From the NCBI GenBank assembly GCA_965652395.1, contig CBFGUW010000025.1:3705-67704 (forward strand): a stretch of 64,000 nucleotides of DNA, given 5' to 3'. The DNA is from Saccharospirillum sp965652395 (GTDB taxonomy: Bacteria; Pseudomonadota; Gammaproteobacteria; Pseudomonadales; Natronospirillaceae). Positions 50,738 through 60,212 of this stretch are shown in pieces. Numbering within the stretch: position 1 is the stretch's first letter; each line of letters begins with the position of its first letter. Below the pieces are notes generated by a model. It was not told the origin of the DNA. It saw only the letters and a program-made list of their open reading frames with translations, and made no database searches. A program made the position numbers and the translations under genes.

Positions 50738-53404
50738 ATGGGTGAGTTAGCCAAAGAAATCCTCCACGTAAACATTGAGGAGGAACTGAAACAGTCCTAC
50801 CTCGATTACGCGATGAGCGTTATTGTCGGACGGGCACTGCCGGATGTGCGCGACGGCCTGAAGCCGGTCCATCGCCGCGTGCTGTACGCCATGAGCGTGC
50901 TGGGCACCGACTGGAACAAGCCATACAAGAAATCCGCCCGCGTTGTGGGTGACGTGATCGGTAAATACCACCCCCATGGGGATTCCGCCGTATACGACAC
51001 CATCGTGCGCATGGCCCAGCCCTTCAACATGCGTTATACGCTGGTCGACGGGCAGGGCAACTTCGGCTCGATCGACGGCGACTCCGCCGCTGCCATGCGT
51101 TACACCGAAATCCGCATGGACCGGCTGGCGCATGAACTGCTGGCCGACCTGGATAAGGAAACGGTCGATTACGTCGAGAACTACGACGGCACTGAACTGA
51201 TTCCCGATGTACTGCCCACCAAGGTGCCCAACCTCCTGGTGAACGGTGCCTCCGGTATTGCCGTCGGCATGGCGACCAACATTCCGCCTCATAACCTCAA
51301 CGAGGTAATCGACGGCTGTCTGGCGTTGATCGACAACCCCGACCTGACGGTCGATGACCTGATGCAGTACATTCCGGGGCCCGACTTCCCCACCGGTGCC
51401 ATCATCAATGGTCGCAAGGGCATCGTCGAAGCCTACAGGACCGGCCGGGGCCGTATTTATATCCGCGCCCGCGCCGAAGTGCTGGTCGACCCGAAGACCA
51501 GTCGCGAAAGCATCATCGTTCACGAAATTCCTTACCAGGTGAACAAGGCCCGGTTGATCGAAAAGATCGCCGAGCTGGTCAAGGAAAAGAAAATCGAAGG
51601 CATCTCCGAGCTGCGCGACGAGTCCGACAAGGACGGGCTGCGCATCGCCATCGAGCTGAAACGTGGCGAATCCGGCGATGTGGTACTGAACAATCTCTAC
51701 GCCCAGACACAGCTTGAGTCCGTATTCGGCATCAATACGGTGGCGTTGGTCGATGGTCAGCCTAAAACGCTGAACCTGAAAGAGCTGCTCGATGCCTTTA
51801 TCCGTCACCGCCGTGAAGTGGTGACCCGTCGCACCGTCTACGAGTTGCGTAAAGCCCGTGCCCGTGGCCATATCCTTGAAGGTTTGGCGATAGCCTTGGC
51901 GAATATCGACCGGATGATCGAACTCATTCGCAGTTCCGCCACCGCCGCCGAAGCCAAAGAGCGGATGCTGTCGCAAAGCTGGGAGCTGGGCTCTGTGTCG
52001 GCCATGTTGGAACGCGCCGGTGCCGATGTCTCCCGTCCGGAAGACCTGGAAGAGCAGTACGGCGTCCACGACGAGCGCTACTTCCTGTCGCCGACCCAGG
52101 CACAGCAGATTCTCGATATGCGCCTGCAGAAGCTGACCGGTCTGGAACATGAAAAGCTGATCGGTGAATACAAGCAGATCATCGATGATATCGGCGAGCT
52201 GCTGCGCATTTTGGGCAGCTATGAGCGCCTGATGGAAGTGATTTGTGAAGAACTGCAGGAAGTGAAGTCGCAATTCGGTGACGAACGCCGCAGCGAAATC
52301 ATCGCCAGCCGTTTGGATTTGTCCATGGAAGACCTGATCACCGAAGAAGACATGGTGGTCACGATTTCTCACGGCGGCTACGCCAAGACCCAGCCGCTGA
52401 CCGATTACGAGGCGCAGCGCCGGGGCGGCAAAGGCCGTTCAGCTTCCGCACTCAAAGACGACGATTTTATCGAGCACTTGCTGGTGGCCAATACCCACGA
52501 CACCATTCTGTGCTTCACCAACAGAGGCAAGGTTTACTGGCTGCGGGTCTTTGAAATCCCACAGGCCAGCCGTAACGCCCGTGGCCGTCCGATGGTCAAC
52601 CTGTTGCCGCTCGACAACGACGAGCGCGTGACGGCCATCCTGCCGATTCGCGAATACGATCCGGACCACTTCATCTTTATGGCCACGGCCGACGGCACTG
52701 TGAAGAAAACCTCCCTGGAGGCCTTCTCGCGTCCGCGGACTTCCGGTCTGATCGCGCTGTCACTCGACGACGGTGATCGCCTGGTGGGTGTGGCCCTGAC
52801 CGATGGCAAACGCGAAGTTATGCTGCTGTCGGATGCCGGCAAGGTGGTGCGCTTCAACGAAGAACACGTCCGGGCCATGGGCCGGACAGCGCGTGGCGTG
52901 CGTGGTATCAAACTGCAGGACGGCCAACGGGTGATCTCCCTGATCATTCCGCAGCAGGATGGCACCATTCTGACCGCCTCCGAGCGCGGTTACGGCAAGC
53001 GGACCGATGTCACTGAATTCCCGACCAAAGGGCGCGGCACTCAGGGCGTAATCGCCATGGTCACCAACGATCGTAACGGGCCGTTGGTTGGCGCCAAGCA
53101 GGTGTTCGCAGGTGACGAAGTGATGTTGATCAGCGATCAGGGCACTTTGGTGCGCACTTCGGTCGAGGGTATCTCCGTGCTGAGTCGGAATACCCAGGGT
53201 GTGAAACTGATTCGCCTGGCTGAAGACGAGCGTCTGGTCAGCATTGAACGCATTGAAGAGCCGGATGAAGACGAATCCGTGCTTGATAAGGCGGAAACCC
53301 CCGACGGCGACCTGGAACCGGCAGCACCCGGTCAGGCCGACGCCGAAGAGGGCGCTGATGAGCAGGATGCTGATGAGGGCGACGAGCCCGAAACGGAAGA
53401 CTGA
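50738..53404 (+). CDS. gyrA: DNA gyrase subunit A
   Basis: Introduces negative supercoils with GyrB. 888 aa, slightly long owing to an acidic tail. Start: MGELAKEILHVNIEEELKQS. The QRDR reads KYHPHGDSAVYDTIVRMAQP, with Ser and Asp at the positions of E. coli Ser83 and Asp87, the quinolone-sensitive state. The catalytic Tyr is in AAMRYTEIRM. The C-terminal pinwheel carries the GyrA box as QRRGGKG. The last 40 residues (DEDESVLDKAETPDGD... to ETED) are Asp/Glu-rich. Heads the gyrA-serC-pheA-hisC-tyrA/aroA-cmk series. Confidence 0.98.
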   Translation: MGELAKEILHVNIEEELKQSYLDYAMSVIVGRALPDVRDGLKPVHRRVLYAMSVLGTDWNKPYKKSARVVGDVIGKYHPHGDSAVYDTIVRMAQPFNMRYTLVDGQGNFGSIDGDSAAAMRYTEIRMDRLAHELLADLDKETVDYVENYDGTELIPDVLPTKVPNLLVNGASGIAVGMATNIPPHNLNEVIDGCLALIDNPDLTVDDLMQYIPGPDFPTGAIINGRKGIVEAYRTGRGRIYIRARAEVLVDPKTSRESIIVHEIPYQVNKARLIEKIAELVKEKKIEGISELRDESDKDGLRIAIELKRGESGDVVLNNLYAQTQLESVFGINTVALVDGQPKTLNLKELLDAFIRHRREVVTRRTVYELRKARARGHILEGLAIALANIDRMIELIRSSATAAEAKERMLSQSWELGSVSAMLERAGADVSRPEDLEEQYGVHDERYFLSPTQAQQILDMRLQKLTGLEHEKLIGEYKQIIDDIGELLRILGSYERLMEVICEELQEVKSQFGDERRSEIIASRLDLSMEDLITEEDMVVTISHGGYAKTQPLTDYEAQRRGGKGRSASALKDDDFIEHLLVANTHDTILCFTNRGKVYWLRVFEIPQASRNARGRPMVNLLPLDNDERVTAILPIREYDPDHFIFMATADGTVKKTSLEAFSRPRTSGLIALSLDDGDRLVGVALTDGKREVMLLSDAGKVVRFNEEHVRAMGRTARGVRGIKLQDGQRVISLIIPQQDGTILTASERGYGKRTDVTEFPTKGRGTQGVIAMVTNDRNGPLVGAKQVFAGDEVMLISDQGTLVRTSVEGISVLSRNTQGVKLIRLAEDERLVSIERIEEPDEDESVLDKAETPDGDLEPAAPGQADAEEGADEQDADEGDEPETED

Positions 53405-53444
53405 ACCGGTTCGATTTTTCGATAACGCAGGAAGACAGACACAG

Positions 53445-54527
53445 ATGACGCGTGGATACAATTTTTGCTCCGGCCCCGCCATGCTACCCGAGGCGGTCAT
53501 GCAACAAGCCCAGGCAGAGCTGCCGAACTGGCATGGCTCGGGCATGTCGGTCATGGAGTTGTCGCATCGATCCAACGAGTTTCTAGGGGTTATTGAACAC
53601 GCGGAAGCCGCTTTGCGCGACCTGATGCAAATCCCTGACGATTTCGCTGTGCTCTTTATGCCGGGCGGCGCGACTCTGCAGTTTTCCTGTGTGCCGATGA
53701 ACCTGATGCCCCGCGGAGGCGCCGCCGAGTTTCTGGATACCGGCACCTGGTCGGCCAAAGCGATAAAAGAAGCCTCCCGCTACGGCGAGGCCCGGGTATT
53801 GGCTTCCACCAAGGAAGAAGGCTACAAAAGAGCGGTGCGTGCGGATGAGTTCTCAGTCAGCTCCGATGCCGCCTATTTGCATTACACCCCCAACGAAACC
53901 ATTGGCGGAGTGGAGTTCAACTATGTGCCGATGACGGGGGATGTTCCCCTGGTGGCGGATATGTCGTCCAACATACTGTCGCGCCCGATCAACGTCGACG
54001 ATTTCGATCTCATTTACGCGGGTGCCCAAAAGAACATCGGCCCGGCGGGTCTGACCCTGGTCATCATCCGCAAGTCACTGTTGGGTGAGGTGATGCACGA
54101 CACGCCCTCGTTGCTCAGCTACAGGGCCCAAGCCGAGAACGGCTCCATGGTCAACACCCCTCCGACCTTTTCGATCTATCTGGCCGGTCTGGTGTTCGAT
54201 TGGCTGGCGGGGCAGGGCGGTGTTCGTTCCATGGAGGCGATCAATGCCGAAAAGGCCGCCTTGTTGTACGATGCGATCGACCGCAGTGGTTTTTACAGCA
54301 ATCCCATCGCGCTGGAACACCGTTCACGTATGAACGTGCCCTTTATCCTGGCAGATGAGTCATTGAATGATCGTTTCCTGGCCGAGGCCGACAAGGCCGG
54401 GCTTTACAATCTTCAGGGGCATCGCAGTGTGGGCGGTATGAGAGCGAGCATCTACAATGCCATGCCGCTTGCCGGTGTGCAGGCGCTGGTGGACTTCATG
54501 AAGGACTTCGAGCAACGCAATGGCTGA
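53445..54527 (+). CDS. serC: Phosphoserine aminotransferase
   Basis: PLP enzyme of serine and pyridoxal biosynthesis, 360 aa from ATG 53445 (MTRGYNFCSGPAMLPEAVMQ). GMSVMELSHRSNEFLGVIEH, LFMPGGATLQFSCVPMNL and the PLP-lysine region IYAGAQKNIGPAGLTLVIIR are clear. GGAAGA lies 11 bases upstream. The frame is open back into gyrA, but only the start at 53445 fits the family. Overlaps pheA by eight bases. Confidence 0.97.
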   Translation: MTRGYNFCSGPAMLPEAVMQQAQAELPNWHGSGMSVMELSHRSNEFLGVIEHAEAALRDLMQIPDDFAVLFMPGGATLQFSCVPMNLMPRGGAAEFLDTGTWSAKAIKEASRYGEARVLASTKEEGYKRAVRADEFSVSSDAAYLHYTPNETIGGVEFNYVPMTGDVPLVADMSSNILSRPINVDDFDLIYAGAQKNIGPAGLTLVIIRKSLLGEVMHDTPSLLSYRAQAENGSMVNTPPTFSIYLAGLVFDWLAGQGGVRSMEAINAEKAALLYDAIDRSGFYSNPIALEHRSRMNVPFILADESLNDRFLAEADKAGLYNLQGHRSVGGMRASIYNAMPLAGVQALVDFMKDFEQRNG

Positions 54528-55641
54528 CCAGGACGACCCTAAACCGCTTAACCCCGATAACATGGATCTCGCCGATCTGCGCGATGAAATCGATCGCATC
54601 GATGGTGAGATCCTGCAACTGATTTCCCAGCGCGCCCAGTGCGCCGTCCGTGTCGCTGAAGTAAAGATGAAGGCGTCTCCGGATGCGGCGGTGTTTTACC
54701 GGCCGGAACGCGAAGCCCAGGTGCTGACCCGGGTCATGGAGCGCAACCAGGGGCCGCTCGGCAACGAAGACATGGCACGGTTGTTCCGCGAGATCATGTC
54801 GGCCTGCCTGGCTTTGGAAAAACCGCTGGAAGTGGCTTACCTCGGCCCGGAAGGAACCTTTACCCAGCAGGCCGCCCTGAAACATTTTGGCCAATGGGTT
54901 CGCACCAAGCCGATGCCCGCCATCGACGAAGTGTTTCGCGAGGTTGAAGCCGGTGCCTGCAAGTACGGTGTCGTGCCGGTCGAGAACTCAACCGAAGGCG
55001 TGGTCAACCACACCCTGGATACCTTCATCAATTCCAACCTTCGTATTTGTGGTGAAGTCGAATTGCGCATCCACCATCACCTGATGATGGGTCCTAATAC
55101 CCGGCGCGAGAAGATTTCACGCGTATACAGCCATCAGCAGTCACTGGCGCAATGCCGCAAATGGTTGGATGCACACATGCCGATGGCCGAGCGCATAGCG
55201 GTCAACAGCAATGCCGAGGCGGCACGTCGTGTTCATGGCGAGTGGAATTCCGCCGCCATCGCCGGAGAAATGGCAGCCCAGCTGTACGATCTGGAAATCA
55301 TCGAGCAGAAAATCGAGGACTCACCGGATAACTCCACCCGTTTCCTGATCATCGGGACTCAGGACGTGGGCATTTCCGGTGAGGACAAAACCTCCATTGT
55401 CGTCTCCATGCGTAACGAGCCGGGTGCGCTGTACCACCTGCTGCAACCTTTTTACGACCACAATGTGGATATGACGCGGTTGGAAACCCGACCATCACCG
55501 TCCGGCAACTGGACGTACGTCTTCTTCATCGACTTTGCCGGTCATATCGAGGATGCCAACGTTCAGTTGGCCCTGACCGAGATTCGCAAGAAGGCCGTCG
55601 AGGTCAAGGTGTTGGGCTCCTATCCGAAAGGGGTGCTGTAA
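54520..55641 (+). CDS. pheA: Bifunctional chorismate mutase/prephenate dehydratase
   Basis: Makes phenylpyruvate from chorismate, for phenylalanine. 373 aa: chorismate mutase (about 15-95; LRDEIDRIDGEILQLISQRA), prephenate dehydratase (about 104-285; VAYLGPEGTFTQQAALKHFG, VPVENSTEGVVNHTLDTF, DNSTRFLII) and a C-terminal ACT domain (about 295-370; LETRPSPSGNWTYVFFIDF) that binds phenylalanine for feedback inhibition. Also called P-protein. Overlaps serC; 45 bases from hisC. Confidence 0.97.
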   Translation: MADQDDPKPLNPDNMDLADLRDEIDRIDGEILQLISQRAQCAVRVAEVKMKASPDAAVFYRPEREAQVLTRVMERNQGPLGNEDMARLFREIMSACLALEKPLEVAYLGPEGTFTQQAALKHFGQWVRTKPMPAIDEVFREVEAGACKYGVVPVENSTEGVVNHTLDTFINSNLRICGEVELRIHHHLMMGPNTRREKISRVYSHQQSLAQCRKWLDAHMPMAERIAVNSNAEAARRVHGEWNSAAIAGEMAAQLYDLEIIEQKIEDSPDNSTRFLIIGTQDVGISGEDKTSIVVSMRNEPGALYHLLQPFYDHNVDMTRLETRPSPSGNWTYVFFIDFAGHIEDANVQLALTEIRKKAVEVKVLGSYPKGVL

Positions 55642-55686
55642 CTTCGGGTTGCTGAGTGGCCCGCCGTCGAGTCAACGGGATCTATT

Positions 55687-56799
55687 ATGAGCTGTGATTA
55701 CATCGCACTGGCAGTTCCAGGGGTTCGGAATCTGAGCCCCTACGTTCCAGGTAAACCCATTGAAGAGCTGAAACGGGAGCTGGGTGTCGAGAATGTCATC
55801 AAGCTGGCCAGCAATGAAAACCCGCTCGGCCTGTCACCCAGGGTTCAGGAGGCTATCGAACGGGCGCTTCCCGACTTGTCGCTCTATCCAGACGGCAGCG
55901 GTTATCGGCTGAAAGAGGCCCTGTCGGTTCGGCACAGCATCAATGCCGATCAAATCACCCTCGGTTGTGGCTCCAACGAGCTGTTCGAACTGGTGGTGCG
56001 CGCTTATCTGGAGCCAGGCATGGAAGCCGTGATGAGCGAATACGCTTTTGCGGTCTATCCCTTGATGGTCCAGGCTGTGGGAGCCAAGGCCGTGATCACT
56101 CCTTCCCGCAATTGGGGGCACGATCTGGATGCCATGGCCGAGGCCATTAACGAGCGCACGCGGGTGGTGTTTATCGCCAATCCCAATAACCCGACCGGTA
56201 CCTGGATCAGTAAGGGCGAATTAAAAGCGTTCCTCAAGATGGTCCCGGAGCAGGTGTTGGTGGTGCTCGATGAAGCCTATGCCGAATACGTCGACCAGGA
56301 AAACTATCCGAACGGCATCAAACTGCAGCGCAAGTATCCCAACCTGATCGTCACTCGAACCTTTTCCAAGGCTTATGGCCTGGCCGGGTTGCGGGTTGGC
56401 TTCGGTGTTTCGAATCCGCAGGTGGCGGATATCCTCAACCGGGTGCGCCAGCCATTCAACCTGACCAGCCTGGCATTGGTCGCCGCCGAAGCGGCCTTGG
56501 GGGATCAGGCGTTTTTAGAATCCACCCTGACGCTCAACGAGCAGGGGCGCACTCAACTGAACGAAGCGTTCGCCCGTCTGGGGCTGGATGTCATTCCGTC
56601 GGTCGCCAATTTCATTACTTTCAAAGTGGGCCCGCCTGAGAAAACAGCGGCACTGCATCAGGGGTTGCTCCGATCCGGCATCATCGTTCGCCCTCTGGAC
56701 AGTTACGGCATGCCCGGCCATTTACGGGTATCAGTCGGTCTCGAGGCTGAAAATACCCGCTTCATCGAGGCCTTGGAACGCGAGTTGGCCTTCCTATGA
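55687..56799 (+). CDS. hisC: Histidinol-phosphate aminotransferase (HisC2-type)
   Basis: 370 aa PLP aminotransferase. LSPYVPGKPIEELKRELGVE, LASNENPLGLSPRVQEAIER, VFIANPNNPTGTWIS, LDEAYAEYVD, and the PLP lysine in TRTFSKAYGLAGLRVGFGV. Sitting between pheA and tyrA/aroA, this second-type HisC may also act on aromatic 2-oxo acids (phenylpyruvate, hydroxyphenylpyruvate), which is inference from context. Overlaps the fused gene by four bases. Confidence 0.93.
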   Translation: MSCDYIALAVPGVRNLSPYVPGKPIEELKRELGVENVIKLASNENPLGLSPRVQEAIERALPDLSLYPDGSGYRLKEALSVRHSINADQITLGCGSNELFELVVRAYLEPGMEAVMSEYAFAVYPLMVQAVGAKAVITPSRNWGHDLDAMAEAINERTRVVFIANPNNPTGTWISKGELKAFLKMVPEQVLVVLDEAYAEYVDQENYPNGIKLQRKYPNLIVTRTFSKAYGLAGLRVGFGVSNPQVADILNRVRQPFNLTSLALVAAEAALGDQAFLESTLTLNEQGRTQLNEAFARLGLDVIPSVANFITFKVGPPEKTAALHQGLLRSGIIVRPLDSYGMPGHLRVSVGLEAENTRFIEALERELAFL

Positions 56800-59009
56800 T
56801 GATGGCGGCCGTACCCCGGGTGCTGGTTGTTGGCCTGGGTTTGATTGGTGCTTCTTTTGCCAAGGCCTTGCGGCTCTCCCAATCTGCCCGGGTTCTCGGG
56901 TTGGATGCATCACCCGGCGTCGCGGAGCGAGCGCTGGAGCTGGGCATCATTGATGAAGCAGTCGCCAATTCCGATGAAGTGCCAGCCTTTGATGTATTAA
57001 TGCTGGCGGTGCCAGTGTTGGCGATTCGCTCGGTTCTGAACGAACTTAAGCCGCATCTTACGGATCAGACCGTGATTTCCGATGTCGGTAGCGTCAAAGG
57101 CGTGGTGGTTTCTGCTGCGCGTGAAGTGTTGGGCGAGTTGCCGCCAGGCTTTGTGCCGGGACATCCGATTGCCGGTGCGGAACGGTCGGGCGTGGAGGCG
57201 GCCAAATCCGATCTGTTCGACCGCCACATGCTTATTCTGACGCCTCTGCCCACCTCATCGGCTCAGGCCGTAGCTGTTTTGACCCGGCTTTGGCAGGCCG
57301 TAGGCGCCGAGGTGGTGACCATGCCGGTCTCCCGCCATGATGAAGTGCTTGCCGCGACCAGTCATCTTCCTCATTTGCTGGCGTTCTCGTTGGTAGACAC
57401 TTTGGCTCGGGAGTCGGAAAACCGTGAAATCTTCCGCTACGCAGCGGGAGGTTTTCGGGACTTCACGCGAATCGCGGCATCCGATCCCACCATGTGGCAT
57501 GACATCTTCCTGGCTAATCGGGATGCGACGCTTGGCATTCTGCGTAAATTTCAGACAGATCTGGAACAGGTGGCGCAGGCCATTGAGCAGCGGGACGGCC
57601 AGGCCTTGCTGGATGTTTTTGGCCGCGCCAAATCGGCCCGGGATTACTTCACACAGATTCTTCAGAGTCGACAACGCCACAGTGACGATGTTCGAAAGAA
57701 CCTGATTGCCGCGCCTATCCACGGCGGGCTGAGTGGTGAATTGAGCCTGCCGGGGGATAAATCCATCTCCCATAGAGCCATTATCCTCGCGGCTCTGGCT
57801 GAGGGTGAAAGCCGGATTCGGGGGTTTGGCGACAGCGATGATAATCGCACCACACTGGAGGCTTTGAGAAAGCTGGGTGTGGAAATCGAAGTCGAAGAGG
57901 GCGGGGATGTCCGTGTGACCGGCCAAGGGCTTCGCGGACTCAGACAGGCGGACAGCCCTTTGTATCTCGGGTGTTCCGGTACCTCGATGCGATTACTGAC
58001 CGGTGTACTGGCGGCTCAGTCGTTCCCCAGTGAGCTGATCGGCGACGCTTCTCTTAGTCAAAGACCCATGGATAGGGTGCAAGCCCCGTTGGAGGTCATG
58101 GGAGCCCGCATTGAACTTGCCTCCCGTGGCACAGCTCCCATTCTCATCAGGCCGGTTGAGTCGCTTCATGCCATCGATTATGACATTCCCATGGCCAGCG
58201 CTCAGGTGAAATCCGCCATACTGTTGGCTGCATTGTGCGCCGGGGTGTCGGTGCGTCTCAAGGAGCCGGTTGTCAGCCGTAACCACACCGAGCGGCTGCT
58301 GATTGGTATGGGATGCGACATTCGCCACGACGATGAGTGGTTGTGTTTCACACCCCCTTCGACTGTTCCCGCGCTCGATTTGGACATCCCCGGTGATTTC
58401 TCCCTGGCGGCTTTCCACATAGCGGCTGCTACTCTGGTGCCGGATTCCGACATAACTTTGAAGGGGGTGGGGCTCAACCCGACCCGTACCGGGCTGCTGG
58501 ACATTCTGGTTGACATGGGCGGCTCGGTTGCCGTGCTCAACCAAAGAGAGCAGGGGGGTGAGCCAGTAGCCGATCTTCGGGTAAGATACGCGCCCCTCAA
58601 GGCAGGGGTGGTGGGTGCCGACTATAGTGGCCGAACCATTGATGAGTTTCCGGTCCTGTTCGTACTGGCCGCACGGGCCGAGGGAGAAACCCGTTTTTCG
58701 GGGGTTCGCGAACTACGTTATAAGGAAACTGATCGCCTGAAGCGCATGATCGAAGGGCTGACTGTGCTGGGCGTTGACATAGAACTGAAAGGTGATGACG
58801 TCATTATCCGCGGCCGCGCAGGCCGCCGTTTCGACGGAGGCATCGTCGATTGTGCCGGGGACCATCGTGTGGCCCTGGCGTTCATGGTGGCGGCCCAAAT
58901 GGCGAGTCGCCCTGTCATCATCAGACATTCCGGGCGCGTGTTGGGCGCCTATCCCGGGTTTACCGAGCACGCAAGTCAGCTCGGATACTCGGTGACCGTA
59001 GAGGACTGA
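56796..59009 (+). CDS. Fused prephenate dehydrogenase and EPSP synthase
   Basis: Two enzymes of aromatic amino-acid synthesis in one 737-aa chain. Residues about 1-290 are TyrA-type prephenate dehydrogenase: PRVLVVGLGLIGASFAKALR (NAD), GHPIAGAERSGVEAAKSDLF, ATSHLPHLLAFSLVDTLA. About 310-737 are AroA: GGLSGELSLPGDKSISHRAI, SLYLGCSGTSMRLLTG-like LYLGCSGTSMRLLTG, RPMDRVQAPLEVMGARI, YKETDRLKRMIEGLTVLGV and DCAGDHRVALAFMVAA. The fusion is known in Pseudomonas and relatives. Linker near 290-310 (SRQRHSDDVRKNLIA). Starts in an overlap with hisC. Confidence 0.96.
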   Translation: MMMAAVPRVLVVGLGLIGASFAKALRLSQSARVLGLDASPGVAERALELGIIDEAVANSDEVPAFDVLMLAVPVLAIRSVLNELKPHLTDQTVISDVGSVKGVVVSAAREVLGELPPGFVPGHPIAGAERSGVEAAKSDLFDRHMLILTPLPTSSAQAVAVLTRLWQAVGAEVVTMPVSRHDEVLAATSHLPHLLAFSLVDTLARESENREIFRYAAGGFRDFTRIAASDPTMWHDIFLANRDATLGILRKFQTDLEQVAQAIEQRDGQALLDVFGRAKSARDYFTQILQSRQRHSDDVRKNLIAAPIHGGLSGELSLPGDKSISHRAIILAALAEGESRIRGFGDSDDNRTTLEALRKLGVEIEVEEGGDVRVTGQGLRGLRQADSPLYLGCSGTSMRLLTGVLAAQSFPSELIGDASLSQRPMDRVQAPLEVMGARIELASRGTAPILIRPVESLHAIDYDIPMASAQVKSAILLAALCAGVSVRLKEPVVSRNHTERLLIGMGCDIRHDDEWLCFTPPSTVPALDLDIPGDFSLAAFHIAAATLVPDSDITLKGVGLNPTRTGLLDILVDMGGSVAVLNQREQGGEPVADLRVRYAPLKAGVVGADYSGRTIDEFPVLFVLAARAEGETRFSGVRELRYKETDRLKRMIEGLTVLGVDIELKGDDVIIRGRAGRRFDGGIVDCAGDHRVALAFMVAAQMASRPVIIRHSGRVLGAYPGFTEHASQLGYSVTVED

Positions 59010-59012
59010 ACT

Positions 59013-59699
59013 ATGCAAACCAAGGCTCCCGTCATTACATTGGACGGACCGGGTGGCGTCGGCAAGGGGACCATCAGCGGTCTGCTCGCCAGTCGTTTCA
59101 ACTGGCATTATCTGGATTCTGGGGCTCTGTATCGCCTGACCGCGCTCGCGGCCATGAACCACGGCGTCGATTTCTCCAATGAATCGGCCCTTGCCGTCAT
59201 TGCCGAACACCTGGACATTCAGTTCAAACAGGAAGACGACGCTCTTGTGGTTCTCCTTGAAGGTGATGATGTTACCCGTCAGATTCGCAGTGAAGAGGTG
59301 GGCTCTAACGCTTCTCGTGTAGCCGCGTTTTCCCGTGTGCGCGATGCCCTGCTCAAACGCCAGCGTGCCTTCCGCACCGAGCCGGGTTTGGTCGCGGATG
59401 GTCGGGATATGGGAACGGTGGTCTTTCCCGATGCGCCGTTGAAGGTGTTCATGATGGCTTCCGCGGAAGAGCGAGCTCATCGTCGCTTCAAACAGTTGCA
59501 GGATGGCGGTGTCGTCGCCAGCTATGAAAAAGTACTGCAGGACATTGAAGAGCGGGACGACCGGGATCGCAATCGATCCGTAGCGCCGTTGGTGCCCGCC
59601 GAAGACGCCGTGGTGGTCGATACCACGGATAAAAGCATCGAAGCCGTACTGGATGAAGTGCTCAGCCTGGTTTCCGACAGAGGAATGGGGAGCCTCTGA
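59013..59699 (+). CDS. cmk: Cytidylate kinase
   Basis: Phosphorylates CMP and dCMP. 228 aa, start three bases after the fused gene, with GAGGA upstream. P-loop APVITLDGPGGVGKGTISGL, SGALYRLTALAAMNHGVDF, DGRDMGTVVFPDAPLKVFM (the Arg-Asp motif) and QDIEERDDRDRNRSVAPLVP. Its last codons and TGA lie inside the left end of a MITE-like element (59688-59953), so the C-terminus (...GMGSL) is set by that insertion; family members usually end a little beyond the preceding helix, so function should be kept. Confidence 0.95.
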   Translation: MQTKAPVITLDGPGGVGKGTISGLLASRFNWHYLDSGALYRLTALAAMNHGVDFSNESALAVIAEHLDIQFKQEDDALVVLLEGDDVTRQIRSEEVGSNASRVAAFSRVRDALLKRQRAFRTEPGLVADGRDMGTVVFPDAPLKVFMMASAEERAHRRFKQLQDGGVVASYEKVLQDIEERDDRDRNRSVAPLVPAEDAVVVDTTDKSIEAVLDEVLSLVSDRGMGSL

Positions 59700-59953
59700 A
59701 CAATTCCCGTGAGGCTCTGCGGGAGCCAAAACGCTTTGCCACTAGGCGGACTTCGCAGCGCAATGGCCGTAGCCCTTGTCAAGAAGTCCAACGACGGGGC
59801 AGAGCGTTTTGGCCCCGCCCGAAGGGGCTTTCCGAGGAACGGTGCCACTGCGTTGGACTCATTTGAAAGGTCCAGACATTCCGGCATGAGTCCGCCTTGT
59901 GGCACCGTCCCTCGGAAAAGCCAGAGCCACACGGGAATTATTCAGAGGCTCCC
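59688..59953. mobile_element. MITE-like element, non-autonomous IS derivative
   Basis: GGGAGCCTCTGAACAATTCC plus CG (59688-59709) is matched inverted at 59932-59953 (TGAATAAT variant; one mismatch). The 266-base element has no transposase gene. A second inverted pair, CCGAGGAACGGTGCCAC near 59836 and its complement near 59900-59917, lies inside. It sits between cmk and the rpsA promoter and provides cmk's stop codon. Shares its ends with the palindrome at 17732-17779. Family of IS not determined. Confidence 0.7.
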
Positions 59954-59986
59954 TGGCCTGATTCGGCTATTTTTTCTGCGAAATGC

Positions 59987-60014
59987 TTGGGTTTTGTGAG
60001 CCAATCCGTATAAT
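59987..60014 (+). promoter_or_regulatory. Promoter of rpsA
   Basis: TTGGGT (59987-59992), 16 bases, then perfect TATAAT (60009-60014), followed by the GC-rich discriminator ACGCGCTCC, a sign of stringent control. The transcript would have a leader of about 190 bases before the ATG at 60213, an expected site for S1 autoregulation. Confidence 0.65.
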
Positions 60015-60212
60015 ACGCGCTCCTAAATTCAGCTATTGTGCATTGATTAAGCACAGTGGCTTGGCTCCCGGGACAGTCGCAGTAAACCAGCAGCGCGGCG
60101 CCGGGATATGTTGGATTGACCCGTGCGGGCTGGCGTACGGCAAAGCCTGAATCGCTTTGAGAACCGAACTGAACAAAGCGACGGGCCGTTAATCACTGGG
60201 ATTATTATTCGA

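Noticed and set aside
50747..52372. 541-codon open frame antisense to gyrA
   Set aside because: Shadow of gyrA; His/Val/Gln-rich nonsense composition and no start context.
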